Origin: CAJCIY01 sp964245825
Lineage (GTDB): Bacteria; Actinomycetota; Actinomycetes; Mycobacteriales; CAJCIY01
Direction: 5' to 3'
Length of the DNA: 64,000 nucleotides
Assembly (NCBI GenBank): GCA_964245825.1
Contig: CAXTNT010000013.1
Location: forward strand, 1-64,000
Below are positions 1 through 8,423 of this stretch, piece by piece (the first letter of the stretch is position 1; each line of letters starts with the position of its first letter). A program made the position numbers and the translations under genes. The notes below the pieces were generated by a model. It did not search any database. It saw only the letters and a list, made by a program, of their open reading frames with translations, and had not been told where the DNA came from.

Positions 1-112
1 CGACGAACGACGAACGACGAACGACGAACGACGAACGACGAACGACGAACGACGAACGACGAGCGACGAGCGACGAGCGACGAGCGACGAGCGACGAGCG
101 ACGAGCGACGAG
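1..112. repeat. Heptamer tandem array, 16 units
   Basis: Eight exact copies of CGACGAA (1-56) are followed by eight exact copies of CGACGAG (57-112). The array may continue left of the window. It lies just past the rodA stop codon, so it is in the 3' region of the cell-wall operon. A 7-base unit cannot keep one reading frame, and no gene start or clear terminator stem is seen in it. It looks like a slippage-generated minisatellite; any function is unknown. Confidence 0.95.
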
Positions 113-128
113 CGAGGGTACGAACTGC

Positions 129-1325
129 CTACTGGGGACGCTCGGACGAGCGGAGATGCACGTTCTGCAGCAGCCCGATGGCGATCATGTTGGCGAACAT
201 CGACGAGCCGCCGTACGACACGAACGGCAGCGGCAGACCGGTCACGGGCATGATGCCGAGGGTCATCCCGACGTTGATGAAGCTCTGGAACGCGAACCAG
301 GACACGATCCCCACCGCGACCAGCTGCCCGAACGGGTCAGTGGCCCGCGCCGCGATCCGGGTGCCGCGCCACAGCACCGTCCCCAGCAGCAACAGCAGCA
401 GCGCCGAGCCGGCGAAGCCGAGCTCCTCGCCGGCGACGGTGAACACGAAGTCGGTCTGCTGCTCGGGCACGTACCCGCCGTTGGTCTGCGAGCCGTGGAA
501 CAACCCCTTGCCGAACAGGCCGCCGTCGCCGACCGCCGTCTTGGCCTGATCCACGTTGTAGCCGGTACCGCCGACGTTGCTCGACCCGTGCGCGAAGTTC
601 GTGAGACGCGCCTCCTGGTACGGCTTGAGGAGATGGAAGCTCAGGATCGCCGCCCCGAACAGCACCCCGGCGAGGACCAGGCCGACGGTCCACCGGGCCG
701 GCGCTCCGGAGATGGCGATGACGCCCAGGATGATGAAGGTGAAGACCATCATCGTGCCGAAGTCGGGCTGCAGCATGATCAGCCCCATCGGCACGGCGGC
801 CACCCCGAGCACCAGCAGCACGTCGGTGCCACGCGGCCCGCTCTCGCCGTCCCGCCGTTCGGCCAGGATCAGCGACATCCCGACCACCAGCGCGACCTTC
901 GCGAACTCGGCCGGCTGGATCTGGAAACCCGCGGGGAGCACGATCCACGAGTGCGCGCCGTTGATGGTCGCGCCGAGCGGCGACAGCACCACCACCAGGC
1001 CGACCAGCGAGGCCACGTACAGCAGTGGGGCGTATGTCCGCAGCGCCCGGTAGTCGATGCGCGCCGCGAGCGCGCCCAGCACGAGCCCGATCCCGGCGTT
1101 GAGGATGTCCTTCTTCAGGAACGCGTTGGGGTCGAGGCCACCGCGCACCTGGCCCTGCTTGGTGGCGGCCCAGACCAGCAGCGCGCCAAGGACGACGAGG
1201 ACGAGCACGGCCACTTGCAGCACCCAGTCGAGGCGGCGTACCTGGTCGTCCAGGACGTCCCGGGTACCGCCGCGGCCCCGCTGCACGACCGGCGGCGCCT
1301 GGCGGCTCGTGGTGATGTCGGTCAT
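129..1325 (-). CDS. rodA: RodA, SEDS-family peptidoglycan glycosyltransferase
   Basis: The 398-residue product polymerises lipid II into glycan strands for lateral wall growth, working with a class B PBP in the cytoplasmic membrane. It is highly hydrophobic with about ten membrane spans. It carries SEDS/FtsW-RodA hallmarks: a QPAEFAK loop near residue 140 and GYVPEQQTDFVF near residue 290. The ATG overlaps the mrdA stop by four bases (ATGA), so the pair is translationally coupled, which favours RodA over FtsW. The N-terminal 30 residues are polar and probably cytoplasmic. It is the last gene of the minus-strand mreB-mreC-mreD-mrdA-rodA set, and the heptamer array lies immediately downstream. 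Confidence 0.95.
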   Translation of the reverse strand: MTDITTSRQAPPVVQRGRGGTRDVLDDQVRRLDWVLQVAVLVLVVLGALLVWAATKQGQVRGGLDPNAFLKKDILNAGIGLVLGALAARIDYRALRTYAPLLYVASLVGLVVVLSPLGATINGAHSWIVLPAGFQIQPAEFAKVALVVGMSLILAERRDGESGPRGTDVLLVLGVAAVPMGLIMLQPDFGTMMVFTFIILGVIAISGAPARWTVGLVLAGVLFGAAILSFHLLKPYQEARLTNFAHGSSNVGGTGYNVDQAKTAVGDGGLFGKGLFHGSQTNGGYVPEQQTDFVFTVAGEELGFAGSALLLLLLGTVLWRGTRIAARATDPFGQLVAVGIVSWFAFQSFINVGMTLGIMPVTGLPLPFVSYGGSSMFANMIAIGLLQNVHLRSSERPQ

Positions 1326-3553
1326 GCCCGGGCCCCGGGTCTTCGAGCCGCGGCCTCCGCTGCGAGCGCGTTCTGCACCGCGACCGGGTCCGGGGTGCCG
1401 CCGGGCCGGGCCGGGCTCCGGGTCACCGCGATGATCCCCGTCTGTGGCGCGGTGATCGCGCCGCTCGGCGAGATCTTCGGCAGCGCGGTGGGCGGCCGCC
1501 CGCCCGGCCAGACCGCGGTGTGGCCGGCCAGACCGTAGATGTCGTCGAGGATGTTCGCGTTGGTGTGGCCCGCCTCTCGGGCGCCCTGGGTGGCGTGCTC
1601 GACCATCACCACCATGACGTACTGCGGGCTCGTCGACGGCCAGTACGAGGCGAACCAGGACTCGGGCTCGTTGGCCAGCACCGTTCCCGGCGCGGCCACG
1701 TCGGCCGTCCCGGACTTGCCGGACACGTCGAGCGCCGCTGGGAACAGGCCGGCCCCGGTGCCGCCGGGAGAGTGCGTGACCGCCAGGAACCCGGCGCGGA
1801 GCGCAGCGAGGTTGGCCGCGCTGACTGGCAGCGTCCCGGCGCTCTTCGGCCCCACCTCCGTGACGACGCCGGTCGGGCTGACGAAGGCCTTCGCGATCCG
1901 CGGGACCACCCGGGTCCCCCCGTTGGCGACCGCCGCGTAGGCCACCGCCTGCTGGAGGAGCGTGACGTTGACCTGGCCGCCCTGGCCGATGGCGAAGTCG
2001 ATCGCGTCGCCCCCGGTGAGCGCCTCGTAGCTGGCGAGCGGCGTCTCGCAGACCGTCCGGTCAGCTGCTTCCTCGGCCGGGTTCTCGGGGTGCCTGGTCA
2101 TCCCCAGGCACGCCTGCTTGTGCAGGTACGCCGCAGCCGCGGCTGTCTGCGCCCGGTCGTACAGGATGCCGCTGGACTCGTTGGGAAGGTCGATGCCGGT
2201 GGGGCTGCCGTACCCGAACGCCTTGGCCATCCGGGCGAAGAACTCGTTGTCCGGCGCGGCCTTCTCGGCGGGCGTGAGCCGCAGGTTGCCGTCCGCGTAC
2301 CACTGCGCGGCGGCGAACCGGTAGAAGTAGATGTCGCAGGAGTACTGGATCGCCTGGATCAGGTTGATCTCGCCCTTGGACTCGCTCTCGAAGTTGTGGA
2401 AGGTCGAGCTGCCCAGCTTGAAGCTCGAACCGCACTCCACCGGGGTCGACGCGGTCGCCAGGCCGTTCTGCAGGATGGTGGCCGCGCTGGAGATCTTGAA
2501 CGTCGAGCCCGGCGGGTACGCCGCGCTGTAGGCACGACTGATCAGCGGGTTGGACGCATTCGGGTCCTGCAGAGCGGCGTAGTTCGCCGTGGAGATGCCG
2601 CCGGTGAACTCGTTCGGGTCGTAGTCGGGCAGGCTCGCCAACGCAAGCACCGCGCCGGTGTGCACGTTCATCACGACCGCCGAGGCGGTGGTGCCCAGCC
2701 GGCCGTTGCTCTGCGCGAGCTTGATCCCGTTCGCCAGCTCCTTCTCGACCGCCTGCTGCAAACCGGCGTCGAGGTTGGTCACCAGCGTGTCGCCCGGCAC
2801 TGGCTGGGTCTGGCTGAGGGTGCCGGTGACCCGCCCGGTGGCATCGACGCTGACGGTCCGGACCGCGTCCGTGCCGCGCAGCTGGGCGTCGTACTGCTCC
2901 TCCAGCCCGGTCTGGCCCACCAGGTCGGTGTTCTGGTAGCCCTTGTACTTGGGCTCGGTGAGCTGCTTCGCGTCGATGGCCTCGAGATAGCCCAGCTCGT
3001 GCCCCGCGAGCGAGCCGTAGGGGTAGCTCCGCACCTGCTGCTCGGAGAGCGTGACGCCGGGGAACAGCTCCGAACGCTCCTCCACGACCAGCGCCCGTTG
3101 CAGGCCTGCCACGTCCCCGGGGTCGAAGTCCTTCACCGGCACCGGCTGGTACGGAGAGCCGGGGTAGCAGGGCTGCTTGATCACATTGCCCTTGCTGTCC
3201 TTGTTGCCGCAGAGCCGGATCTTGGTGCGCAGGTCGGCGACCGACTCCCCCACCACGGGCGCGAGCCGGGCGAGGACCGCCGCGCCGCCGTCGGGCTGGC
3301 GCGACACGGTGTAGGAGTCGACGGTGACGACGTACTCGTAGCGGTCCTCGGCCAGCGGTCGCCCCTCGTCGTCGACGATCTCGCCGCGCGGCGCGGGGGT
3401 GACCAGGGCGCGCACCTCGTTGGCCGCTGCGGCCGCCCGGTAGGTCGGCCCCGACAGCACCTGCACGTACCAGAGCCGGCCGAGCAGGGTCGCGACCAGG
3501 GAGATGACCAGCACCCGCAGGACGAACACGCGCTGCCGTGCCCGGTCGTTCAC
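1322..3553 (-). CDS. mrdA: Penicillin-binding protein 2 (class B transpeptidase)
   Basis: The 743-residue D,D-transpeptidase cross-links wall peptides at the lateral wall. A single N-terminal membrane anchor (about residues 9-30) is followed by the PBP dimerisation region and then the penicillin-binding domain. The active-site motifs are visible: serine motif STFK at residues 350-353, an SCD motif in 'YSCDIYFY', and KSGT at 613-616. The length suits actinobacterial PBP2. It is coupled to rodA by an ATGA overlap and lies 85 bases downstream of mreD. As the direct partner of RodA it is a beta-lactam target by family knowledge. Confidence 0.95.
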   Translation of the reverse strand: MNDRARQRVFVLRVLVISLVATLLGRLWYVQVLSGPTYRAAAAANEVRALVTPAPRGEIVDDEGRPLAEDRYEYVVTVDSYTVSRQPDGGAAVLARLAPVVGESVADLRTKIRLCGNKDSKGNVIKQPCYPGSPYQPVPVKDFDPGDVAGLQRALVVEERSELFPGVTLSEQQVRSYPYGSLAGHELGYLEAIDAKQLTEPKYKGYQNTDLVGQTGLEEQYDAQLRGTDAVRTVSVDATGRVTGTLSQTQPVPGDTLVTNLDAGLQQAVEKELANGIKLAQSNGRLGTTASAVVMNVHTGAVLALASLPDYDPNEFTGGISTANYAALQDPNASNPLISRAYSAAYPPGSTFKISSAATILQNGLATASTPVECGSSFKLGSSTFHNFESESKGEINLIQAIQYSCDIYFYRFAAAQWYADGNLRLTPAEKAAPDNEFFARMAKAFGYGSPTGIDLPNESSGILYDRAQTAAAAAYLHKQACLGMTRHPENPAEEAADRTVCETPLASYEALTGGDAIDFAIGQGGQVNVTLLQQAVAYAAVANGGTRVVPRIAKAFVSPTGVVTEVGPKSAGTLPVSAANLAALRAGFLAVTHSPGGTGAGLFPAALDVSGKSGTADVAAPGTVLANEPESWFASYWPSTSPQYVMVVMVEHATQGAREAGHTNANILDDIYGLAGHTAVWPGGRPPTALPKISPSGAITAPQTGIIAVTRSPARPGGTPDPVAVQNALAAEAAARRPGARA

Positions 3554-3638
3554 AGGCTGCAGCCTCCAGAACGGTCGGGGTGGGGGCGGTCTCCGACTGT
3601 ACGTGCGCGGCGCCCGACACGCCCAGGCTCGCCGGGCC

Positions 3639-4139
3639 TCACGGCCGGGACCCCTCCAGCCGGCGCAGCATGCCGCGCAGCAGCAGGTACGCGAACGGGG
3701 TCAGCGCCGCCGCGTAGAGCCCGACCGCCGCGGCCTGCCGGGCGATGTGCAGCGACGCCTCGTGGGCCGCCCCCACGACGACGTCCAGCGCCGCGTACCC
3801 GAGCGTCGCGGCCGCGCTGAGCGCACCCACCGCCGCGATCGGCAGCAGCGGGGACCGTTCGCCGCCGCGGCCCTCCGGGGCGAGCAGGCCGGCCAGGTAG
3901 CCGGCGACCGTCCAGACCAACGCCAGCCGGCCGAGAGCGTGCGTGGAGAGCAGGTCGCCCAGCAGTCCGGCCGCGAAGCCGTAGACCATCCCGGGGCCGG
4001 GGCCCTCCAGCAGCGCCAGCACCAGCACGACGGCCAGCGCCAGGTTGGGCGGACCGCCGGGGAGCCCGAAGCGGTCGACCGCGACCAGTTGCAGCAGCAG
4101 GGCGGTCACCACCGCCACCGCGGCCAGGACGTGACGCAT
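3639..4139 (-). CDS. mreD: Rod shape-determining membrane protein MreD
   Basis: This small 166-residue protein is almost entirely hydrophobic, with about five membrane spans, as expected for MreD. MreD sits in the cytoplasmic membrane with MreC and links the MreB filament to the wall-synthesis enzymes. Sequence conservation in the family is weak, so the call rests mainly on size, topology and position between mreC and mrdA. Its ATG shares its first base with the last base of the mreC stop (TGATG), indicating coupled translation. A polar loop with a short charged stretch ('EGRGGERS') breaks the helices in the middle. Confidence 0.88.
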   Translation of the reverse strand: MRHVLAAVAVVTALLLQLVAVDRFGLPGGPPNLALAVVLVLALLEGPGPGMVYGFAAGLLGDLLSTHALGRLALVWTVAGYLAGLLAPEGRGGERSPLLPIAAVGALSAAATLGYAALDVVVGAAHEASLHIARQAAAVGLYAAALTPFAYLLLRGMLRRLEGSRP

Positions 4140-5119
4140 CAGGGGCGCCGCGACGAAGTGGGCGTCGCCGCCGTCGACGCTGCGGGTGTGGACCCGCCGG
4201 GCGGGACGCTGGGTGCCGGCGTACGGGTGACCGTGACGCGAGTCGACACGGTCACGGTGGGCAGGACCGGCCCAGCGGCCCGGCCGGTCGCCGGCACGGC
4301 CACCACACCGACGACGTCCAGCCCGTCGTAGTCGAAGAACGGCGTCAGCTGGGCCGTGACGGTGGTCAGCCCGGGCGTGGGCCCGATCGACGTCACCGTG
4401 CCGACGGGGATCCCGGGTGCGTACTGCCCGCTGCCGAGCGTCTCCACGACCTGACCCCTGGCGGGACGGACCGAGGGGTCGGTCGGGGTGAACGTCAGCG
4501 GCGCCAGGCCATGACCGCTGGTGATCCCGGACTGCAGGTCGGCGGAGGCGAGCCGGGAGCCGACGTGGACGTCCGGATCGGTCACCACCGCGACCGTGGC
4601 CGTGTGTGGGCCGACCGCCACCACCCGGCCGACCAGGCCGCCGCCCCGCGTCGTCCCGGCGATCACCGTCATCTCGGCGCGGACGCCGTCGGCGGACCCG
4701 ATGTCCAGGGTCACGGCGTCGTCGAATCCGGACGCGTCGCCGATGGCCACCACCCGGGCCGGGATGATCGCGAAACGCTGGCCGGCCGCGAAGGTCAGCA
4801 GCTGACCCAGCTGCCGCTGTGCGACGGCGGCGTCGGCCTGCGTCCGCAGCTGCGCCTGCAGAGTGGCCACCTGCTGCTGCAGGGTGCGCACCCGGTCGCC
4901 CTGGCTGCCGGCGTGGCCGAGGTCGCCGAAGAAGTGCCCGACCGGCCGGAACACCGTCGTGAGCCCGGACTCGACCGGTCCGAACACGTCGCCGACGGCG
5001 TTGCGGAGCGTGCTCAGCGGTCCGCTCTTGCCGGCTCGGTAGTCGAGCGTGACCAGCGTGAAGGCGGTCAGCACGAGCAGGGCCAGGATGATGCGCAGTC
5101 GGCGCGGGTCACGGTTCAT
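4139..5119 (-). CDS. mreC: Rod shape-determining protein MreC
   Basis: The 326-residue MreC is a periplasm-facing scaffold that organises PBP2 and RodA. It has an N-terminal membrane span (about residues 8-26), then a heptad-rich coiled coil (about 75-110, 'VRTLQQQVATLQAQL'), then the two beta-barrel-like MreC domains with the typical 'GTTRGGGLVGRVVAVGP' and 'TLGSGQYAPGIPVGTV' segments. The C-terminus is a Thr/Pro/Ser-rich tail of about 50 residues, probably disordered outside the membrane. It lies between mreB and mreD in the elongasome operon and ends in a TGATG overlap with mreD. Confidence 0.94.
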   Translation of the reverse strand: MNRDPRRLRIILALLVLTAFTLVTLDYRAGKSGPLSTLRNAVGDVFGPVESGLTTVFRPVGHFFGDLGHAGSQGDRVRTLQQQVATLQAQLRTQADAAVAQRQLGQLLTFAAGQRFAIIPARVVAIGDASGFDDAVTLDIGSADGVRAEMTVIAGTTRGGGLVGRVVAVGPHTATVAVVTDPDVHVGSRLASADLQSGITSGHGLAPLTFTPTDPSVRPARGQVVETLGSGQYAPGIPVGTVTSIGPTPGLTTVTAQLTPFFDYDGLDVVGVVAVPATGRAAGPVLPTVTVSTRVTVTRTPAPSVPPGGSTPAASTAATPTSSRRP

Positions 5120-5188
5120 CGACGGTGCCGACGGAGCGGTCGACGCTCCTCGGGCAGGAGCCGCAGGCGGCCCCGATGCCTCGGCCGA

Positions 5189-6226
5189 CTAGCGCTTGGG
5201 CTCGGAGATGAGGACGCCCTTGAGGGCCTCGAACTCCTCGATGCACTTGCCCGAACCCATCGCCACCGAGTGCAGCGCGTTGTCGGTGATGTGGATCGGC
5301 ATCCCGGTCTCGTGGCGCAGCCGCTCGTCCAGCCCGGTGAGCAGGGCGCCCCCGCCGGTGAGCACGATGCCGCGGTCCATGATGTCGCCGGACAGCTCCG
5401 GCGGGCACTTGTCCAGCGTGGTCTTGACGGCATCGACGATCGCCGTGACCGGCTCCTCGATGGCCTTGCGGATCTCCTCCGCGCTGACCACGATCGTCTT
5501 CGGCAGGCCACTGACCAGGTCGCGGCCGCGGATCTCGGCGTGCGGCTCGTCGGGTGCCGGGAAGGCCGAGCCGATCGTCATCTTGATCTCCTCGGCCGTG
5601 CGCTCGCCGAGCATCAGCGAGTACTCCTTCTTCACGTACGAGATGATCGCCGTGTCCAGCTCGTCGCCGCCGGTGCGGATGGACTGGCTGGTGACGATGC
5701 CGCCCAGCGAGATGACCGCCACCTCGGTGGTGCCGCCGCCGATGTCGACGACCATGTTGCCGGTCGGCTCGTGCACCGGCAGCCCGGAGCCGATCGCCGC
5801 GGCCATCGGCTCCTCGATGATCCGCACGTCCCGAGCCCCGGCCGCGTAGCCGGCGTCGGTGACGGCGCGCTTCTCCACCCCGGTGATGCCACTGGGCACG
5901 CAGATGACCAGCCGCGGCCGGTTGTAGCGCCGCCGACGGTGCACCTTCTGGATGAAGTAGCGCAACATCCGCTCGGTGGTGTCGAAGTCGGCGATCACGC
6001 CGTCCTTGAGGGGACGGATCGCGACGATGTTGCCGGGGGTACGCCCGATCATCCGCTTGGCCTCGGAGCCGACCGCCAGGATCCCGCCGGTGCTCGTGTT
6101 TATCGCCACCACCGACGGCTCGTTCAGCACGATGCCGCGCCCACGCACGTACACGAGCGTGTTGGCGGTGCCGAGGTCGACGGCCATGTCACGACCGAGG
6201 AACGACAGGGTGCTGGACGACGCCAT
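5189..6226 (-). CDS. mreB: Rod shape-determining protein MreB (bacterial actin)
   Basis: The 345-residue actin-fold ATPase polymerises under the membrane and guides lateral wall synthesis. The N-terminal phosphate loop 'DLGTANTLVYVRG' and the second loop 'VDIGGGTTEVAVISLGG' are intact, and the length is normal for MreB. The start chosen is the ATG giving 'MASSSTLSFLGRDM', which matches the family N-terminus; the open frame continues upstream but has no family similarity there. It is the first gene of the wall operon, with mreC 69 bases downstream. The 164 bases between its start and the ndk stop probably hold the operon promoter; no clear -35/-10 pair was seen. Confidence 0.96.
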   Translation of the reverse strand: MASSSTLSFLGRDMAVDLGTANTLVYVRGRGIVLNEPSVVAINTSTGGILAVGSEAKRMIGRTPGNIVAIRPLKDGVIADFDTTERMLRYFIQKVHRRRRYNRPRLVICVPSGITGVEKRAVTDAGYAAGARDVRIIEEPMAAAIGSGLPVHEPTGNMVVDIGGGTTEVAVISLGGIVTSQSIRTGGDELDTAIISYVKKEYSLMLGERTAEEIKMTIGSAFPAPDEPHAEIRGRDLVSGLPKTIVVSAEEIRKAIEEPVTAIVDAVKTTLDKCPPELSGDIMDRGIVLTGGGALLTGLDERLRHETGMPIHITDNALHSVAMGSGKCIEEFEALKGVLISEPKR

Positions 6227-6390
6227 AGGTGAGCGGACCTTCCGGGACGGGTGCGCAGGCGGGCCTGCGCGGGGCTGCGGCGCGGGGAGGATCGCCGACC
6301 CAGCCTCGACCGGCGCAGTGCTGATGCTAAACCCCATCGGGGTCCGCGGGGAAACCCACGGCGGAGAGTTCGCCGGCTCCGTGCCGGCTG

Positions 6391-6801
6391 TCAGGCCAGC
6401 CGGGGGAAGAAGAGCGCAATCTCGCGGGCCGCCGACTCGGGGCTGTCCGACCCGTGCGTCAGGTTGTCGGGCATCGCGCTGGCGAGGTCGCCGCGGATGG
6501 TGCCGGGCGTGGCGTTCACCGGATTGGTCGCGCCCATCATGGTGCGCCACTGCGCGATCACGTCCGACCCGGCGACGACGGCCGCGAAGGTCGGGCCGCC
6601 GGTGATGAACTCCACCAGGCCGGCGAAGAAGGGCTTGCCCTCGTGCTCGCCGTAGTGGCTCCGGGCGGTCCGCTCGTCGAGGGTGCGCAGTTCGGCGGCG
6701 ACGAGCATGAAACCCTTCGCCTCGATGCGCTGCAGGACCGTCCCGACCAGGCCGCGGCGGACGCCGTCAGGCTTGACCAGGACCAGCGTCCGCTCGCTCA
6801 C
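6391..6801 (-). CDS. ndk: Nucleoside diphosphate kinase
   Basis: The 136-residue enzyme transfers the gamma-phosphate from ATP to nucleoside diphosphates through a phosphohistidine. The family signature 'NLTHGSDSPESA' carries the catalytic histidine near residue 116, and 'VKPDGVRRGLVG' near the N-terminus is the usual first motif. The size is normal. The start is GTG, with a strong GAGGAG ribosome site just upstream. It is on the minus strand downstream of folC with a 37-base gap, the same folC-to-ndk neighbourhood as in mycobacteria. Confidence 0.97.
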   Translation of the reverse strand: MSERTLVLVKPDGVRRGLVGTVLQRIEAKGFMLVAAELRTLDERTARSHYGEHEGKPFFAGLVEFITGGPTFAAVVAGSDVIAQWRTMMGATNPVNATPGTIRGDLASAMPDNLTHGSDSPESAAREIALFFPRLA

Positions 6802-6838
6802 AGCTCTCCTCGTCAGGGTCGTCGTCGACGTGGCGAGC

Positions 6839-8222
6839 CTAGCGACGGTGCAGCAGCGTCCGCGCCTCGCCCACGGTGATCAGCGAACCGGTGATCACCA
6901 CGCCGACCCCGCCCGCCTCACCCGTCTCGGCGAAGGCGACGTCGGCTAGCGCCACGGCGCGGTCGATCGCGTCGGGCAGTGACCGCTCGACGGTCACCTC
7001 GTCCTCGCCCAGGATGTCGGCCGCGATCGAGGCGAGGTCGCCCGCGGGCAGCGCCCGGGGAGAGGAGCACTGCGTCGCCACGAAGTGGTCGACCACCGGC
7101 GCCAGCTGCTCGACGAAGCCGACCGCGTCCTTGTCCGCGAGGACGCCCACCACGACCACCACCTGCGCGAAGTCGAAGGACTCCTGCAGCGCCGCGGCGA
7201 GCGCGCCGGCCCCGGCCGGGTTGTGGGCACCGTCGAGCAGCACGGTGGGACTGGTCCGCATCAGCTCGAGCCGACCGGGCGAGTCGGCCGCCGCGAAGCC
7301 GGCCCGGACGAGGTCCGCGTCCAGCGGACGGTCCCCCAGGAACGCCTCCACCGCACCGAGGGCCAGCAGTGCGTTGTGGGCCTGGTGCGCGCCGTGCAGC
7401 GGCAGCAGCACGTCGGTGTACGTGGCGGCGCGGGTGCCCAGCGTGAGCAGCTGGCCGCCCACGGCGAGCCGGCGCTCCACCACCCCGAGGTCACGGCCCT
7501 CGGCGACGACGCGCGCACCGACCTCCTCGGCCCGCGCCAGGAGCACCTCCAGCGCCGAAGGCTCCTGTGCCCCCAGGACGAGCGTCGCGCCGCGATGCAC
7601 GATGCCCGCCTTCTCGCCGGCTATGTCGGCGACCGTCTCGCCGAGCATCTCGGTGTGGTCCAGGCTCACCCGCGTCACGACCGCCACCCCGGCGTCGAGC
7701 ACGTTGGTCGCGTCCCACGTCCCCCCCAGGCCCACCTCGACGACGGCCACGTCGACCGGAGCATCGGCGAACGCCGCGAAGGCCAGCGCGGTCCCCACTT
7801 CGAAGAACGTCATCGGCTCGGGGTGGCGTGCGTCGACCAGCGCGACGAGCGGCGCGATCTCGTCCCAGACTTCCGCCAGGCGCAGCGGGTCGATCGGGTC
7901 ACCGTCGATGACGATCCGCTCGGTGAACGACTCTAGGTGCGGGCTGGTGTAACGGCCGGTCCGCAGGTCGTGGGCGCGGAGCAGCACGTCGGTCATCCGC
8001 GCGGTCGAGGTCTTGCCGTTGGTGCCGGTGAGATGGATCGAGGGGTACGCCCGCTGCGGGCTGCCCAGCAGGTCGACCAGATCGGTCATCCGCGTCAGGT
8101 CGGGAAGCATCACGTGCGGGTGCCGGGCGGTGAGCGCCGCGGCCACCCGGGCGACCGGGTCGTCAGCCTCGCCTGCGGGCACGTCGGTGGGCACGAGCGG
8201 CGAGCCTAACGAGAGAACGACA
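6839..8222 (-). CDS. folC: Folylpolyglutamate synthase / dihydrofolate synthase, 5' end at assembly gap
   Basis: FolC adds glutamate to dihydropteroate and to reduced folates. The Mur-ligase-type P-loop 'HLTGTNGKTSTARM' and the later 'LDGAHNPAGAGAL' motif are present, and the visible protein is of about normal length (roughly 450 residues). The reading frame is open right up to the run of N at 8223. The true start is either one of two in-frame GTG codons (8192-8194 or 8180-8182) or inside the gap; coordinates here run to the gap edge. The gene is minus strand and probably cotranscribed with ndk. Confidence 0.9.
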
Positions 8223-8322
8223 NNNNNNNNNNNNNNNNNNNNNNNNNNNNNNNNNNNNNNNNNNNNNNNNNNNNNNNNNNNNNNNNNNNNNNNNNNNNNN
8301 NNNNNNNNNNNNNNNNNNNNNN
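8223..8322. other. Assembly gap (100 N)
   Basis: Exactly 100 N, a conventional placeholder length rather than a measured one. The left flank ends in CGACA and the right flank starts TGGGTCGG, which is exactly the junction between units of the 31-bp repeat to the right. This suggests the assembler broke inside that tandem array, so the real distance between folC and valS is unknown. Confidence 0.98.
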
Positions 8323-8407
8323 TGGGTCGGGCCGCGAGCGGCCCTCGGCGACATGGGTCGGGCCGCGAGCGGCCCTCGGCGACATGGGTCGGGCCGCGAG
8401 CGGCCCT
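8323..8407. repeat. 31-bp tandem repeat, each unit holding a perfect hairpin
   Basis: Two full 31-bp units (8323-8353 and 8354-8384) and a 23-base partial unit (8385-8407) are identical where they overlap. Each contains the perfect dyad GGGCCGC-GA-GCGGCCC. The array sits between divergent folC and valS and runs to 17 bases upstream of the valS ATG, so it lies in the valS leader or promoter. Copy number is unresolved because of the gap. A transcriptional, RNA-structural or purely mutational origin are all possible. Confidence 0.93.
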
Positions 8408-8423
8408 CCCTAGGATCGCGGAC

